A stretch of DNA of 55,885 nt from Chloroflexota bacterium (GCA_012729765.1 JAAYCM010000139.1:1-55885), one strand, 5' to 3'; numbered from the stretch's first letter, positions 1-8,315 are shown. Notes: generated by a model not told the origin, from the letters alone. A program made the numbers and translations.

Positions 1-436
1 CGAACTCCTCAACGCTGGCGAAGCGGTCTTCATCGGCGCGCACCAGCAGGTATTGGTCGAGGTTGATGTACGGCACGCTGAAATCGACCACTTCCAGCCG
101 CTCCGGGTAGATGCTGATCCCGGTCATACCCATGTCGAACTGGTCTTCACTGACCGACGAGATCATTACATCCCAACTGGTGTTCTCGTAGACCAGCGTG
201 CAGTTGATCCGCGCGCACAGCTCGGCCACCATGTCGTACTCGAAACCTATGATTTCGCCGGTGTTCGGATTCTCGAACTGGAAGGGTGTATAGAGGTTCT
301 CGACCGCAATCACGATCTCCTGCCCCTCAAGATCGGGCAGCTCCGGGTAGATGGGACCAGCAGCGGATGCTGGCAACAGCCCGACAGCCAGAGCGGCCAT
401 CAGGAGCAGAGCAATCCAGAAGCGCTTGTTTAACAT
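1..436 (-). CDS. Amino-acid ABC transporter substrate-binding protein (5' part, truncated by window)
   Basis: Reading the minus strand from an ATG at 436 gives a signal peptide (MLNKRFWIALLLMA then a hydrophobic stretch ending near ASA), followed by a family 3 solute-binding fold: an EIVIAVENLYTPFQF-like opening strand, then GFEYDMVAELCARINC and DMGMTGISIYPERLEVVDFS. These are the typical opening blocks of polar amino-acid binding proteins (SBP_bac_3). The protein would act outside the membrane, delivering an amino acid to an ABC permease. An AGGAGAT ribosome-binding site lies just upstream of the ATG. About 145 codons are visible and the gene runs off the left edge, so ligand and partner permease are unknown. 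It is divergent from the hydrogenase operon. Confidence 0.85.
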   Translation of the reverse strand, partial: MLNKRFWIALLLMAALAVGLLPASAAGPIYPELPDLEGQEIVIAVENLYTPFQFENPNTGEIIGFEYDMVAELCARINCTLVYENTSWDVMISSVSEDQFDMGMTGISIYPERLEVVDFSVPYINLDQYLLVRADEDRFASVEEF

Positions 437-453
437 GACGTGCATCTCCTGTT

Positions 454-510
454 AAAGCGTCATTAACAAATGATCCGGTGCGCGTTTAGTTTAGTTTCGA
501 AAGCGTCATT
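454..510. repeat. 11-bp direct repeat pair upstream of the binding-protein gene
   Basis: The 11-mer AAAGCGTCATT occurs at 454-464 and again at 500-510, 46 bp apart start to start. Both copies lie in the divergent region just upstream of the amino-acid binding protein gene that starts at 436. Spaced identical copies in a leader or promoter suggest a regulator site, but no regulator gene is next to it. Confidence 0.4.
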
Positions 511-578
511 TGGCAACCAATTAACCCTGTTTTAGAGCCGCCTGAGCGACCAAAATGCTAGGGATAAACGTCACCCCT

Positions 579-592
579 GTAAGTTGACTTAC
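579..592. promoter_or_regulatory. Small palindrome in the hydrogenase leader
   Basis: GTAAGT-TG-ACTTAC is a perfect 6-2-6 inverted repeat about 65 bp upstream of the first hydrogenase-operon gene. It overlaps a TTGACT (584-589) that resembles a -35 box, but no good -10 box lies at the right distance. It may be an operator; the function is inferred only from symmetry and location. Confidence 0.3.
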
Positions 593-640
593 GGCACTGT
601 GGACAATGAGGGCGAAGAAATATTATTATGTAGGACCCTA

Positions 641-658
641 TTGTGAAGGAGGTCACAA
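641..658 (+). promoter_or_regulatory. Palindrome enclosing the Shine-Dalgarno of the hydrogenase operon
   Basis: TTGTGA-AGGAGG-TCACAA is a perfect 6-6-6 inverted repeat directly abutting the ATG at 659. The core TGTGA-N6-TCACA equals the CRP/FNR-superfamily consensus, while the six-base spacer is a full ribosome-binding site. As RNA it would place the ribosome-binding site in a hairpin loop; as DNA it could be a binding site for a CRP/FNR-family protein. Which of these is true cannot be decided from sequence. Confidence 0.5.
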
Positions 659-1249
659 ATGATCATTGCGTGTCTTGTGGTGGGCGCTGCTATCTGCGCA
701 GTCCTCGCCATCCGGGCGACACGCCTATTGTCCGCTGCGTTGTGGCTGGCCGGCGTTAGCGCGCTGGTGGCAATCGCCCTGTATGAGCTGGGCGCGCAGC
801 AGGTAGCAGTGATTGAGCTGAGTGTCGGCGCCGGGCTGGTGACGGTGCTGTTTGTGTTCGCGATCAGTATCGCGGGCGACGACGCCATGACGGCGCGCTC
901 GCCTATCTCGCGGCGACTGGCCGTCAGCCTGATCGGGCTGTTCGCGGCCCTGCTTGGCTGGATGGTGCTCCCGCTCGATGCTCCTGAATCGGCGACGGCT
1001 GCCGAGGCGACGTTTTCCACCCTCCTGTGGGAAGACCGCGCGCTGGATGTGCTGGTGCAGCTTGTCCTGATCTTCTGCGGTGTGCTGTCGATGCTGGGCA
1101 TCCTGCAAGATACCCACATTTCTGCCCGGCAGGAGACGTTAGAAGCGGCTGTGCCGGACGAGCGCTTCTCCGGCAACGGGCATCACAGCCCGGAACCTCT
1201 GACCGATACCCCCCCTGTTGAAACGGTGCCAGAAGAGGTACATGCATGA
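659..1249 (+). CDS. Membrane-bound hydrogenase subunit, DUF4040/MbhD-like (MrpA/B-derived)
   Basis: This 196-residue integral membrane protein opens the hydrogenase operon. Residues 1-80 form about three membrane helices with the block ALYELGAQQVAVIELSVGAG, which resembles the DUF4040/MbhD segment (usually DVALTEAxVGAG) of Mrp antiporters and Mbh hydrogenases. NuoJ has a loosely similar fold. Two further helices occur near residues 95-150, followed by a polar tail. It probably forms part of the ion-translocating membrane arm. A perfect AGGAGG precedes the ATG, and the stop overlaps the next start by 4 bp (ATGA), indicating translational coupling. Assignment to MbhD rather than NuoJ is by motif and by gene order. 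Confidence 0.7.
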   Translation: MIIACLVVGAAICAVLAIRATRLLSAALWLAGVSALVAIALYELGAQQVAVIELSVGAGLVTVLFVFAISIAGDDAMTARSPISRRLAVSLIGLFAALLGWMVLPLDAPESATAAEATFSTLLWEDRALDVLVQLVLIFCGVLSMLGILQDTHISARQETLEAAVPDERFSGNGHHSPEPLTDTPPVETVPEEVHA

Positions 1250-1551
1250 CGACAAGCGAAATTGTGCTGGTAGGCGTACTGGCGCTGCTCGGCGCAGGGC
1301 TGTACGGCCTGCTCATCACGCGTAATCTCATCAAGGTCGTGATCGCGCTGCAAATCCTGGTCAAGGGTGGACTGCTGGCCCTCGTCGCCGCCGGTGAAGC
1401 CAGCGGCCAGACGAATCTCGGCCAGAGCCTCGCAATGACGGTGATCGTGGCCGATACCGTTGTGGCGGTGGTCGGGCTGGCGCTGGCGATCCAGGCTCGG
1501 CGGCTGCTGGGGACGCTGGACCTCAAGGCGCTCTCGAACTTGCGAGGCTAG
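1246..1551 (+). CDS. MrpC/MbhG/NuoK-like small membrane subunit
   Basis: This protein of 101 residues has three predicted membrane helices, the usual size of NuoK/MrpC. The stretch NLGQSLAMTVIVADTVVAVV resembles the MrpC/MbhG signature (QALVLTAIVI) more than NuoK. The intramembrane glutamates characteristic of NuoK are replaced here (Gln near residue 36, Asp near residue 70). It would sit next to the antiporter-like subunits in the membrane arm. It overlaps the upstream gene by 4 bp and is 9 bp from the next gene, so it is clearly within one operon. Confidence 0.8.
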   Translation: MTTSEIVLVGVLALLGAGLYGLLITRNLIKVVIALQILVKGGLLALVAAGEASGQTNLGQSLAMTVIVADTVVAVVGLALAIQARRLLGTLDLKALSNLRG

Positions 1552-1560
1552 GTAACGGCA

Positions 1561-3309
1561 ATGACGGACTGGCTAATTGTTCTGACAATCGGTATTCCCT
1601 GGCTGGGTGCGCTGGCGGTCTGGCTGACCGGCGACGCGCGGCCCCAGCTTCAGCACCGGCTGGCCGTGATCTTCGCGGTCGCGGCTGGGGCGGCGGCGGT
1701 CGCGCTGCTGCCTTCGACCAGCAGCGAAGTCGCGCTGCGGATCGAAGTGGGCAGTATCTTCGGCGATTTCACCTTCGTGCCGGACGGCCTGGGCGTGTTC
1801 CTGGCGGTCGTGGCGAGCGTCGTTGGCAGCCTGGCCGTGATCTTCTCGGTCGATTACATGCACGGCGAGGCGCAGCTTGGCCGCTACTATACGCTGGTGC
1901 TGCTGTTCATCGGCGCGATGGTGGGCCTGGTGCTCAGCGGCAGTATGCTGCTGCTGTTCATCTTCTGGGAGATCACGGCGCTGTGTTCCTACGCGCTGAT
2001 CTCGTTCTACAACGACGATCCGAAGGCGGTCGCGGGCGGCATCAAGGCACTGGTGATCACACAGTTTGGCGGTCTGGGGATGCTGGTCGGGGCGCTGATC
2101 GCCTACAGCTACCTGGGCGACTACCAGATCAGCACCTTCCTGGCCGAAGCGGACACGCTGCCTTCGGATGTGCTGGCCGTGATGGCCTTCGGTTTTCTGG
2201 CGGCAGCCGCGGCCAAGTCGGCGCAGGTGCCGTTCCATACCTGGCTGCCGGGCGCGATGGAAGCCCCGACGCCGGTCAGCGCCCTGATCCACGCCGCGAC
2301 GATGGTTAACGCGGGCGTCTATCTGCTGGCGCGCTTCTACCCGGCGTTCGAGGGTGTGAGCGGCTGGACAACCGCCGTGATCCTGGTCGGGATGGTGTCG
2401 GCGCTGCTGGCGGCGTTCATGGCGATCTACGCCAACGATCTCAAGCGTGCGCTGGCCTATTCGACCATCAGCCAGCTCGGCTACATGGTCTACGCGGTCG
2501 GCACAGGCGCGATCTTCGCCAGCCAGTTCCACCTGCTGAGCCACGCCGTTTTCAAGGCGCTGCTCTTCCTGGCGGCGGGCGCGGTGATCCACACCGTCGG
2601 CACGCGCGATATGCGGCAGATGGGCGGCCTCGGCAAGCAACTGCCGTTCGTGCGCAACGTATTCATTATCGGCGCGCTGGCACTGGCCGGGCTGCCGTTC
2701 GTCAACGGCTTCTGGAGCAAAGAGCTGGTCCTGGAATACGGCTACAAGCACGGCCCGCTGTGGGCCTATGTCGGGATGCTGATCGGGGCTGGCCTGACCG
2801 CACTGTACACCGTCCGCATGGTGTGGATGGTGTTCTTCGGGCGGTCGCAGAAGCGCGGGCACCTGCACGACGCCGGTCCCGCGATGCGCGTGGCGCTGGG
2901 CGTGCTGGCCGTTGGCACGCTGACGAGCTGGCTGCTGATCGGCGGCTTCGGCGAGATGCTGGAAGAAAATCTGCCGTTCCACCACCTGCATGTGGAGAGC
3001 ATGGCTACCCTGCTGGAAGAAGTAGTCACGGCCCCGGCGACTTATCTCGCGCTGGGTGTCGTGGCGGTCGGCCTGCTGCTGTGGGCGTGGCGCGATCCGC
3101 TGGCGATGATCAGCGCCGGGCTGTGGCCGCTGGGCGAGGCCGCGACGCACGATTTCGGCTTCGAGTGGCTGAACGCGCGTATCGTGGCCGGGACCCGCGC
3201 CGCTGCCGGGGCACTGCGCACCACGCAAACCGGCTGGCTGAACTGGAACGTCGCCGGGATTATCGGCGGGCTGCTGATCGTGCTCGTCTTCCTGGCGCTG
3301 GGGGCATAA
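1561..3309 (+). CDS. NuoL/MrpA-type antiporter-like subunit of the hydrogenase complex
   Basis: This 582-residue multi-spanning protein belongs to the proton-translocating antiporter family (Proton_antipo_M). The pumping residues known from NuoL are in place: Glu137 in the FWEITALCSYALISF helix and Lys219 in KSAQVPFHTWLPGAMEAPTP. A histidine-containing helix follows (QFHLLSHAVFKALLFL). The C-terminal 100 residues are divergent, and there is no long lateral helix comparable to NuoL. Together with the next gene it provides two pumping modules. Archaeal Mbh has only one such subunit (MbhH), so this gene is the main addition relative to the archaeal operon order. Start and stop fit tightly between neighbours (9 bp and 6 bp gaps). 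Confidence 0.88.
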   Translation: MTDWLIVLTIGIPWLGALAVWLTGDARPQLQHRLAVIFAVAAGAAAVALLPSTSSEVALRIEVGSIFGDFTFVPDGLGVFLAVVASVVGSLAVIFSVDYMHGEAQLGRYYTLVLLFIGAMVGLVLSGSMLLLFIFWEITALCSYALISFYNDDPKAVAGGIKALVITQFGGLGMLVGALIAYSYLGDYQISTFLAEADTLPSDVLAVMAFGFLAAAAAKSAQVPFHTWLPGAMEAPTPVSALIHAATMVNAGVYLLARFYPAFEGVSGWTTAVILVGMVSALLAAFMAIYANDLKRALAYSTISQLGYMVYAVGTGAIFASQFHLLSHAVFKALLFLAAGAVIHTVGTRDMRQMGGLGKQLPFVRNVFIIGALALAGLPFVNGFWSKELVLEYGYKHGPLWAYVGMLIGAGLTALYTVRMVWMVFFGRSQKRGHLHDAGPAMRVALGVLAVGTLTSWLLIGGFGEMLEENLPFHHLHVESMATLLEEVVTAPATYLALGVVAVGLLLWAWRDPLAMISAGLWPLGEAATHDFGFEWLNARIVAGTRAAAGALRTTQTGWLNWNVAGIIGGLLIVLVFLALGA

Positions 3310-3315
3310 CTGACG

Positions 3316-4812
3316 ATGAATGACCTGACAGCCTTTACCTGGATGATCCTGCTGCCCCTGCTGGCCGCGCCCGTGATCTACCTGTCGGGCCGGCTGACGA
3401 AGGAACAGGCCGGTGTCGCGCGCTGGGTGGCCCTGCTGGCCCTGGTGCTGACCTGGATCCCCTTCGCGCTGGCCGCATCCGACCTGAGCGCCGACGGCCC
3501 GCAGACCTATACGCTCGGCCAGGTGGCGCTGCGTCTGGACGATCTGGGGCTGCTGCTGGCCGCGCTCTCGCTGGGGTTGGGCACGCTGGTCGTGCTCTAT
3601 TCCGGCCCATATATGGCGGCGGAGAGCGGCCAGGAGAAGTATTACGCGACGCTGGTCGCCAACATCGGTGTGGTGATCGGCCTGGGCTGCGCGACCGACC
3701 TCTTTAACCTGTGGGTCTGGTTCGAAGCGCTGGCCGTCTCGACCTACCTGCTGGTCGCGTTCTATCACGAGCAGCCGACCTCGCTCGAAGCGGGCATCAA
3801 ATACCTGGTGCAGAGCGCGGTTGGATCGGCGCTGGTGCTGCTTGGCATCGCGCTGGTGCTGGGCCAGACGGGCACGCTCAACCTGGTCGAAATCCGCGAG
3901 GCCGCCGGGGCTGACTCGGCGATCCTGCTGGCGGCGGGCGCGCTGTTCACCATCGGTTTCGGCGTCAAGGTGGCGCTGGTGCCGATGCACACCTGGCTGC
4001 CCGACGCCCACTCGCAGGCCCCAAGCGGGATCAGCGCCATGCTGTCCGGCGTGGTGATCGAGGCCGGGCTGATCGCGCTGCTGCGCGCGCTCTCGGCCCT
4101 GGCGCGCGTCGAGGCGTCGTGGGGCGAGCTGCTGATGGCCTTCGGCGCGATCAATATGCTGGTCGGCAACCTGATGGCGCTGCGCCAGACGCAGGTCAAA
4201 CGCCTGCTGGCCTATTCGAGCCTGAGCCATATCGGTTATATGCTGCTCGGCCTGGGCATCGCGCTTTATTCGAAGGAACTGGCCGGGGCGCAGGGCAGCC
4301 TGTTCCATATGCTCAATCACGGCCTGATGAAGGGGCTGGCGTTCCTGGCGGCGGGCGGTTTGCTCTACGCGCTGCACACGTCGATGGGCGATCACAGCCC
4401 GCTGACCATCGGGGATCTGGCCGGGGCCGCGCAGCGCTATCCGCTGGCCGCGCTCGGCTTGAGCATCGCCGTGCTGGGCCTGGGCGGTTTGCCGCCGCTG
4501 GCCGGGTTTATGTCCAAGTGGCAGATTTTCGTCGCCGGGTTCGAGACGCGCGAAGGCTGGATCGAGGCGCTGGTCGTGTTTGCCGCGCTCAACAGCGTGC
4601 TCTCGCTCGGTTACTACGCGCCGCTGGTCAATGCCGTGTACCGGCAGAAGCCATCCGAAGCCGTCCAGAAGGGGCAGCCGATGCCCGCGCTGATGAATGT
4701 GCCGGTGGTGCTGCTGGCGGTCGCGGTCGTGGCGGTTGGCGTATGGCCGGCCCTGCTGCGCTGGCTGACCGGTCCGGCAGGTGAAGCGCTGCTCGCGGCG
4801 TTCGGCTTCTAG
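3316..4812 (+). CDS. MrpD/MbhH-type antiporter-like subunit
   Basis: This is a second Proton_antipo_M family protein, 498 residues, about 14 membrane helices. Conserved pumping residues are visible: Glu137 in NLWVWFEALAVSTYLLVAF, Lys218 in GVKVALVPMHTWLPDAHSQA, and the LFHMLNHGLMKGLAFLAAG block. Length and motifs fit MrpD/NuoN/MbhH. In Mbh this subunit carries the ion translocation path coupled to H2 production. It lies 6 bp after the NuoL-like gene and 37 bp before the next small subunit. Confidence 0.88.
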   Translation: MNDLTAFTWMILLPLLAAPVIYLSGRLTKEQAGVARWVALLALVLTWIPFALAASDLSADGPQTYTLGQVALRLDDLGLLLAALSLGLGTLVVLYSGPYMAAESGQEKYYATLVANIGVVIGLGCATDLFNLWVWFEALAVSTYLLVAFYHEQPTSLEAGIKYLVQSAVGSALVLLGIALVLGQTGTLNLVEIREAAGADSAILLAAGALFTIGFGVKVALVPMHTWLPDAHSQAPSGISAMLSGVVIEAGLIALLRALSALARVEASWGELLMAFGAINMLVGNLMALRQTQVKRLLAYSSLSHIGYMLLGLGIALYSKELAGAQGSLFHMLNHGLMKGLAFLAAGGLLYALHTSMGDHSPLTIGDLAGAAQRYPLAALGLSIAVLGLGGLPPLAGFMSKWQIFVAGFETREGWIEALVVFAALNSVLSLGYYAPLVNAVYRQKPSEAVQKGQPMPALMNVPVVLLAVAVVAVGVWPALLRWLTGPAGEALLAAFGF

Positions 4813-4849
4813 CCCGGCGTTCGGGGAAGAGGATGAGGTAACGTAAACG

Positions 4850-5161
4850 ATGGAAATTCTACTCGCGCCGCCGCTGGCATTTGTCGCGTATCTGGGGTTG
4901 GTCGGGCTGCTGTCCGGCCTGGGGAAGATGCTGGCCGCCAGTGGTGAGCAGTCAGCCGCTAAATCGAGCACGTATGCCAGCGGTGAAGCGTCACCGCAGC
5001 GGCCCGCGGTGCCCGGCTACCGGCCCTTCTTCCTGATCGCGCTTTTCTTCGCGATTCTGCACCTGGGCGTGCTGATGCTCGGCAGCGGCGATCTGTCCGG
5101 TACGATGGGTATCTACCTGGTCGGCTTGATTCTAGCGCTGGTAGCCCTGATCCTGGGCTGA
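4850..5161 (+). CDS. Small membrane subunit, NuoA/MbhI-position protein
   Basis: This is a 103-residue protein with an N-terminal hydrophobic helix, a polar loop around residues 32-60 and two C-terminal helices. The loop and second helix (YASGEASPQRP then YRPFFLIALFFAILHLG) recall NuoA (YExG followed by a FxxEv helix), but the acidic residues of NuoA's helix are absent. Its place between the MrpD-like and small hydrogenase subunits is exactly that of mbhI in archaeal operons. It may link the antiporter module to the hydrogenase module. Family assignment is tentative; presence in the operon is secure. Confidence 0.65.
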   Translation: MEILLAPPLAFVAYLGLVGLLSGLGKMLAASGEQSAAKSSTYASGEASPQRPAVPGYRPFFLIALFFAILHLGVLMLGSGDLSGTMGIYLVGLILALVALILG

Positions 5162-5215
5162 CGGCGGAAGCGTACCCTTGGCGGGAATCGAACGAGTCGG
5201 TAGTAGGAGAATGAC

Positions 5216-5743
5216 ATGCAAAACAATCAGGGCAATCTCTGGCAGAACGTGATGGACCAGGTCAAAACATGGGCGCGCGTCAACTCGCCCTGGGCGATTC
5301 ACTTCAACAGCGGCTCATGCAACGGCTGCGATATCGAGATTCTGGCGACGCTCACCCCGCGCTATGACATGGAGCGCTTTGGTGTCAAGCTTCAGGGCAG
5401 CCCGCGCCACGCCGATATCCTGATCTGCACCGGGCCGGTGACACGTCAGGCCCGCGAGCGCCTGATCCGCATTTACGAGCAGATGCCAGAGCCGAAGTTT
5501 GTGGTGGCGGTTGGGTCGTGTGCCCTGTCGGGCGGCGCGTTCCAGGGCTGCTACAACGTCGAAGGCGGGATCGACCAGGTTTTGCCGGTGAACGCGTATG
5601 TGCCCGGCTGCCCGCCGCGCCCCGAAGCGATCATCGATGGGCTGGTCAAACTGTTGCAAGCGTTGGATAACGGCACGATGCCGGAGCCGATCACCCTCAA
5701 GCCGGGCGTGGCCGTGCCAAGCAAGAGCGGAAACCCGGCATGA
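5216..5743 (+). CDS. [NiFe]-hydrogenase small subunit (NuoB/HycG/MbhJ family)
   Basis: This 175-residue electron-transfer subunit carries the proximal [4Fe-4S] cluster. Candidate ligands are Cys35 and Cys38 (SGSCNGCDIEIL), Cys102 (VGSCALSG) and Cys132 (VPGCPPRPEAI), the pattern of group 4 hydrogenase small subunits and NuoB. The CxxC spacing at the N-terminus is hydrogenase-like, whereas complex I NuoB has adjacent cysteines. There is no Tat signal, so the catalytic arm faces the cytoplasm. The AGGAG site near 5204 fits the ATG at 5216, and the stop overlaps the next gene by 4 bp. Confidence 0.92.
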   Translation: MQNNQGNLWQNVMDQVKTWARVNSPWAIHFNSGSCNGCDIEILATLTPRYDMERFGVKLQGSPRHADILICTGPVTRQARERLIRIYEQMPEPKFVVAVGSCALSGGAFQGCYNVEGGIDQVLPVNAYVPGCPPRPEAIIDGLVKLLQALDNGTMPEPITLKPGVAVPSKSGNPA

Positions 5744-6204
5744 GCGTTGAGAACGATCTGAATACGGCAGCCAATCTGCTGCATGTATGGACCCAGGAAG
5801 CCACGACTCCGGAGCCGGAACGGCTCGATGTGCGGATCGACGTGGCGGATCTGCTGGCGGCGGTGAAAACCCTGCACGATGCTCACTGGGGCTATCTTTC
5901 GGCAATTACCGGGTTGGACCTGGGCGCCGAGGCGGGCGAGCTGGAAGTGCTCTATCACTTTTGCGAGGGGGCGGCAGTCGTCACCTTGCGGGTGCGCACG
6001 CCGCGAACCGATCCGTCGGTGCCCAGCCTGTACCCGATCATTCCCATGGTAACGGTCTACGAGCGCGAGTTGATCGAGATGTTCGGCGTCGAAGTCACCG
6101 ACACGCCGGACCCCAGCCGCCTCTTTCTGCCGGATGACTGGCCAGAGGGCGTGTACCCGCTGCGCAAGGATTTCGACATAGCGGACGCCGCCCGCGAGGC
6201 CTAA
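5740..6204 (+). CDS. NuoC/HycE-N/MbhK-like 30-kDa subunit
   Basis: This 154-residue soluble subunit of the complex I 30-kDa family has the signature region YERELIEMFGVEVTDTPDPSRLFLPDDWPEGVYPLRKDF near the C-terminus. It forms part of the peripheral arm, between the small and large catalytic subunits. In HycE and HyfG this domain is fused to the large subunit; here it is separate, as in Mbh. It overlaps the small-subunit gene by 4 bp and ends 12 bp before the large subunit. Confidence 0.9.
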   Translation: MSVENDLNTAANLLHVWTQEATTPEPERLDVRIDVADLLAAVKTLHDAHWGYLSAITGLDLGAEAGELEVLYHFCEGAAVVTLRVRTPRTDPSVPSLYPIIPMVTVYERELIEMFGVEVTDTPDPSRLFLPDDWPEGVYPLRKDFDIADAAREA

Positions 6205-6216
6205 AGGAGCACAGGC

Positions 6217-7395
6217 GTGCAAAGCAAAATCGACAAGTTTACTATCCCCATCGGGCCGCAGCATCCCGCGCTGAAGGAGCCGGGCCACTTCGAGTTTTCG
6301 GTGGACGGCGAGATCGTGACGGATGCCTCGGTGCGCCTGGGGTATGTCCATCGTGGGATCGAAAAAGGGACCGAGGGCCGCAACTGGGTCCAGTCGCTCT
6401 ACCTGCTGGAGCGCATCTGCGGCATCTGCTCGCACGTCCACGCGACGGCCTACTGCCTCGGCGTCGAGAAGCTGGCGGGCGTCGAAGTGCCCCCGCGCGC
6501 CCAGGCGATCCGCGTGCTGGTGGCCGAGCTGGAGCGTGTCCACAGCCATATGTTGTGGCTGGGTGTGGCCGCGCACGAAGCCGGCTTCGATACGCTGTTC
6601 ATGTATAGCTGGCGCGACCGCGAGACGGTCATGAACCTGCTGGAAGGCATCACCGGCAACCGCGTCAACTATTCGGCCAACGTGCTGGGCGGCGTAAAGT
6701 GTGACATCAGCGCCGAGCAGGACGAGGCGATCCGCCAGGGTGTGGACTTTCTGGAAGAGCGCACGCGCCATTATCTTGAGGTTGTGACGAGCGACATGAT
6801 GTTCCTGCGCCGCACGCGCGGGGTTGCGACCACGCCCAAAGCACAGGCCAGGGAACTGGGGCTGATCGGGCCAACGGGGCGCGCGTCGGGCATTTCGCAC
6901 GATGTTCGCGTCGATGCACCTTACGCGGCCTATGATATCTATCCGGTCAAGCTGATCACGGCGACGGCGGGCGACCTCGAAGCGCGCTTTATCGTGCGCA
7001 TCAACGAGCTGTTCGAGTCCTACCGTGTGATCCGCCAGATTTTGGATACGCTGCCGGAAGGCGAGCTAACGGTCCGCATGCCGCGCCGCATCAAGGAAGG
7101 CGAGACGGTGAGCCGGGTCGAAGCGCCGCGCGGTGAGCTGTTCTACTTCATCAAGAGTAACGGCACCGACACACCGGAACGGATCAAGGTCCGCACCCCC
7201 ACGCTGCCCAACATGGCGTCGGTGTTGGTCCTGGCGATCGGCCACCAACTGGCCGACATCCCGATGATCCTGACGGGCATCGACCCGTGCTTCTCGTGCA
7301 ATGATCGGATGGTGGTGGTCAAGGATAGCGGCGGCGACAACCGGGCGATGACCTGGGAAGCGCTGCGCCAGTATGGGATTGAGTACTATCGATGA
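6217..7395 (+). CDS. Group 4 [NiFe]-hydrogenase large (catalytic) subunit
   Basis: This 392-residue subunit holds the Ni-Fe active site. Both Ni-binding pairs are intact: Cys68/Cys71 in ERICGICSHVHA (RxCGxCxxxH) and Cys358/Cys361 in DPCFSCNDR. That separates it from NuoD of complex I and from MbxL/MbsL sulfane reductases, which lack one or both pairs. After Arg364 there are 28 more residues beginning MVVVKD, consistent with the C-terminal extension removed by a HycI-type protease during maturation. A matching protease gene ends the operon. The start is GTG at 6217, preceded by AAAGGAG. The hyp genes for Ni-Fe cofactor assembly are not in this window. Confidence 0.93.
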   Translation: MQSKIDKFTIPIGPQHPALKEPGHFEFSVDGEIVTDASVRLGYVHRGIEKGTEGRNWVQSLYLLERICGICSHVHATAYCLGVEKLAGVEVPPRAQAIRVLVAELERVHSHMLWLGVAAHEAGFDTLFMYSWRDRETVMNLLEGITGNRVNYSANVLGGVKCDISAEQDEAIRQGVDFLEERTRHYLEVVTSDMMFLRRTRGVATTPKAQARELGLIGPTGRASGISHDVRVDAPYAAYDIYPVKLITATAGDLEARFIVRINELFESYRVIRQILDTLPEGELTVRMPRRIKEGETVSRVEAPRGELFYFIKSNGTDTPERIKVRTPTLPNMASVLVLAIGHQLADIPMILTGIDPCFSCNDRMVVVKDSGGDNRAMTWEALRQYGIEYYR

Positions 7396-8315
7396 ACACG
7401 CTGACGACGATCATCACACTGCTGATCTTCCCCGGCGGGCTGTGCCTGCTGCTGCTGGGTCTGGCGTATGAGTGGGTGGATCGCAAGCTGGTTGCCCGGC
7501 TGCAAAACCGGGTGGGGCCGCGCTGGTTCCAGCCGCTGGCCGACACGATCAAGCTGCTGGCGAAAGAAGAGGTCGTGCCGGAAAACGTGCAGGCGCGCCT
7601 CTTTACCGTGCTACCGGTGATCGCGCTGGCCGGCGCCCTGACCTCGGCGCTGTATGTGCCGCTGTTCGGGCTGAAACCGGCATACAGCTTCGAAGGGGAC
7701 CTGATCGTGGCGATCTACCTGCTGAGCCTGCTCACGCTGTGCACCGGGCTGGCCGGGGCCAATACCTACAACCGTTTCTCGCTGATCGGGGCCACCCGCA
7801 CCCTGACGCAGCTTTTCTCCTACGAAGCGCCGTTCCTGCTGGCGCTGTTCGGCCCGGCAATCGTGGCGGGAAGCTGGAAGATCAGCGAGATCGCGGGCTA
7901 TGCCGAGAGTCACTGGCTGGTTCTGACCCAGCCGGTCGGCTTCATCGTGGCGCTGATCGGCCTGATGGGCAAGCTGGAGCTGCCGCCCTTCGACGCGCCG
8001 GAAGCCGAGACGGAGATCGTGGCCGGCGCGCTGACCGAATACAGCGGGCGCGGCCTGGCTCTGTTCCACCTGGGGAAGGGCGTCGAGCTGGTCGTCGGCC
8101 TGACGCTGGTCGCGGCCTTCTACCTGGGCGGCGTCGCCAACCCGCTCGCATTCTTCGTGAAGACGCTGGTGATCCTGCTGGGCCTGGCCGGTCTGCAAGC
8201 GCTGTTTACACGGCTGCGGATCGAACAAACCGTTGGACTGTGGTGGCGCTATGGTGCGCTGTTGGTGCTGGTTCAATTCCTGGCCTTGATTGTATGGGAA
8301 GGATGGGTAGCATGA
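7392..8315 (+). CDS. NuoH/HycD/MbhM-type membrane anchor subunit
   Basis: This 307-residue, roughly eight-helix membrane protein belongs to the complex I subunit 1 family. Recognisable blocks are RLQNRVGPRWFQPLADTIKL (residues 36-55), and a GKLELPPFDAPEAETEIVAG region with ALTEYSGRG, the acidic quinone-chamber-like loop of NuoH. It anchors the hydrogenase peripheral arm and connects it to the antiporter subunits. The gene overlaps both neighbours by 4 bp. Confidence 0.92.
   Translation: MNTLTTIITLLIFPGGLCLLLLGLAYEWVDRKLVARLQNRVGPRWFQPLADTIKLLAKEEVVPENVQARLFTVLPVIALAGALTSALYVPLFGLKPAYSFEGDLIVAIYLLSLLTLCTGLAGANTYNRFSLIGATRTLTQLFSYEAPFLLALFGPAIVAGSWKISEIAGYAESHWLVLTQPVGFIVALIGLMGKLELPPFDAPEAETEIVAGALTEYSGRGLALFHLGKGVELVVGLTLVAAFYLGGVANPLAFFVKTLVILLGLAGLQALFTRLRIEQTVGLWWRYGALLVLVQFLALIVWEGWVA

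Noticed and set aside
1573..4971. 1132-residue open frame antisense to the two antiporter genes
   Set aside because: Shadow of high-GC codon bias: Gln/Arg/His-rich, no family match, and the sense strand encodes clear NuoL/MrpD proteins.
7472..8311. Upstream extension of the ferredoxin subunit (would make a 421-residue protein)
   Set aside because: The extension runs through nuoH in another frame and looks random; the ATGA overlap at 8312 marks the real start.
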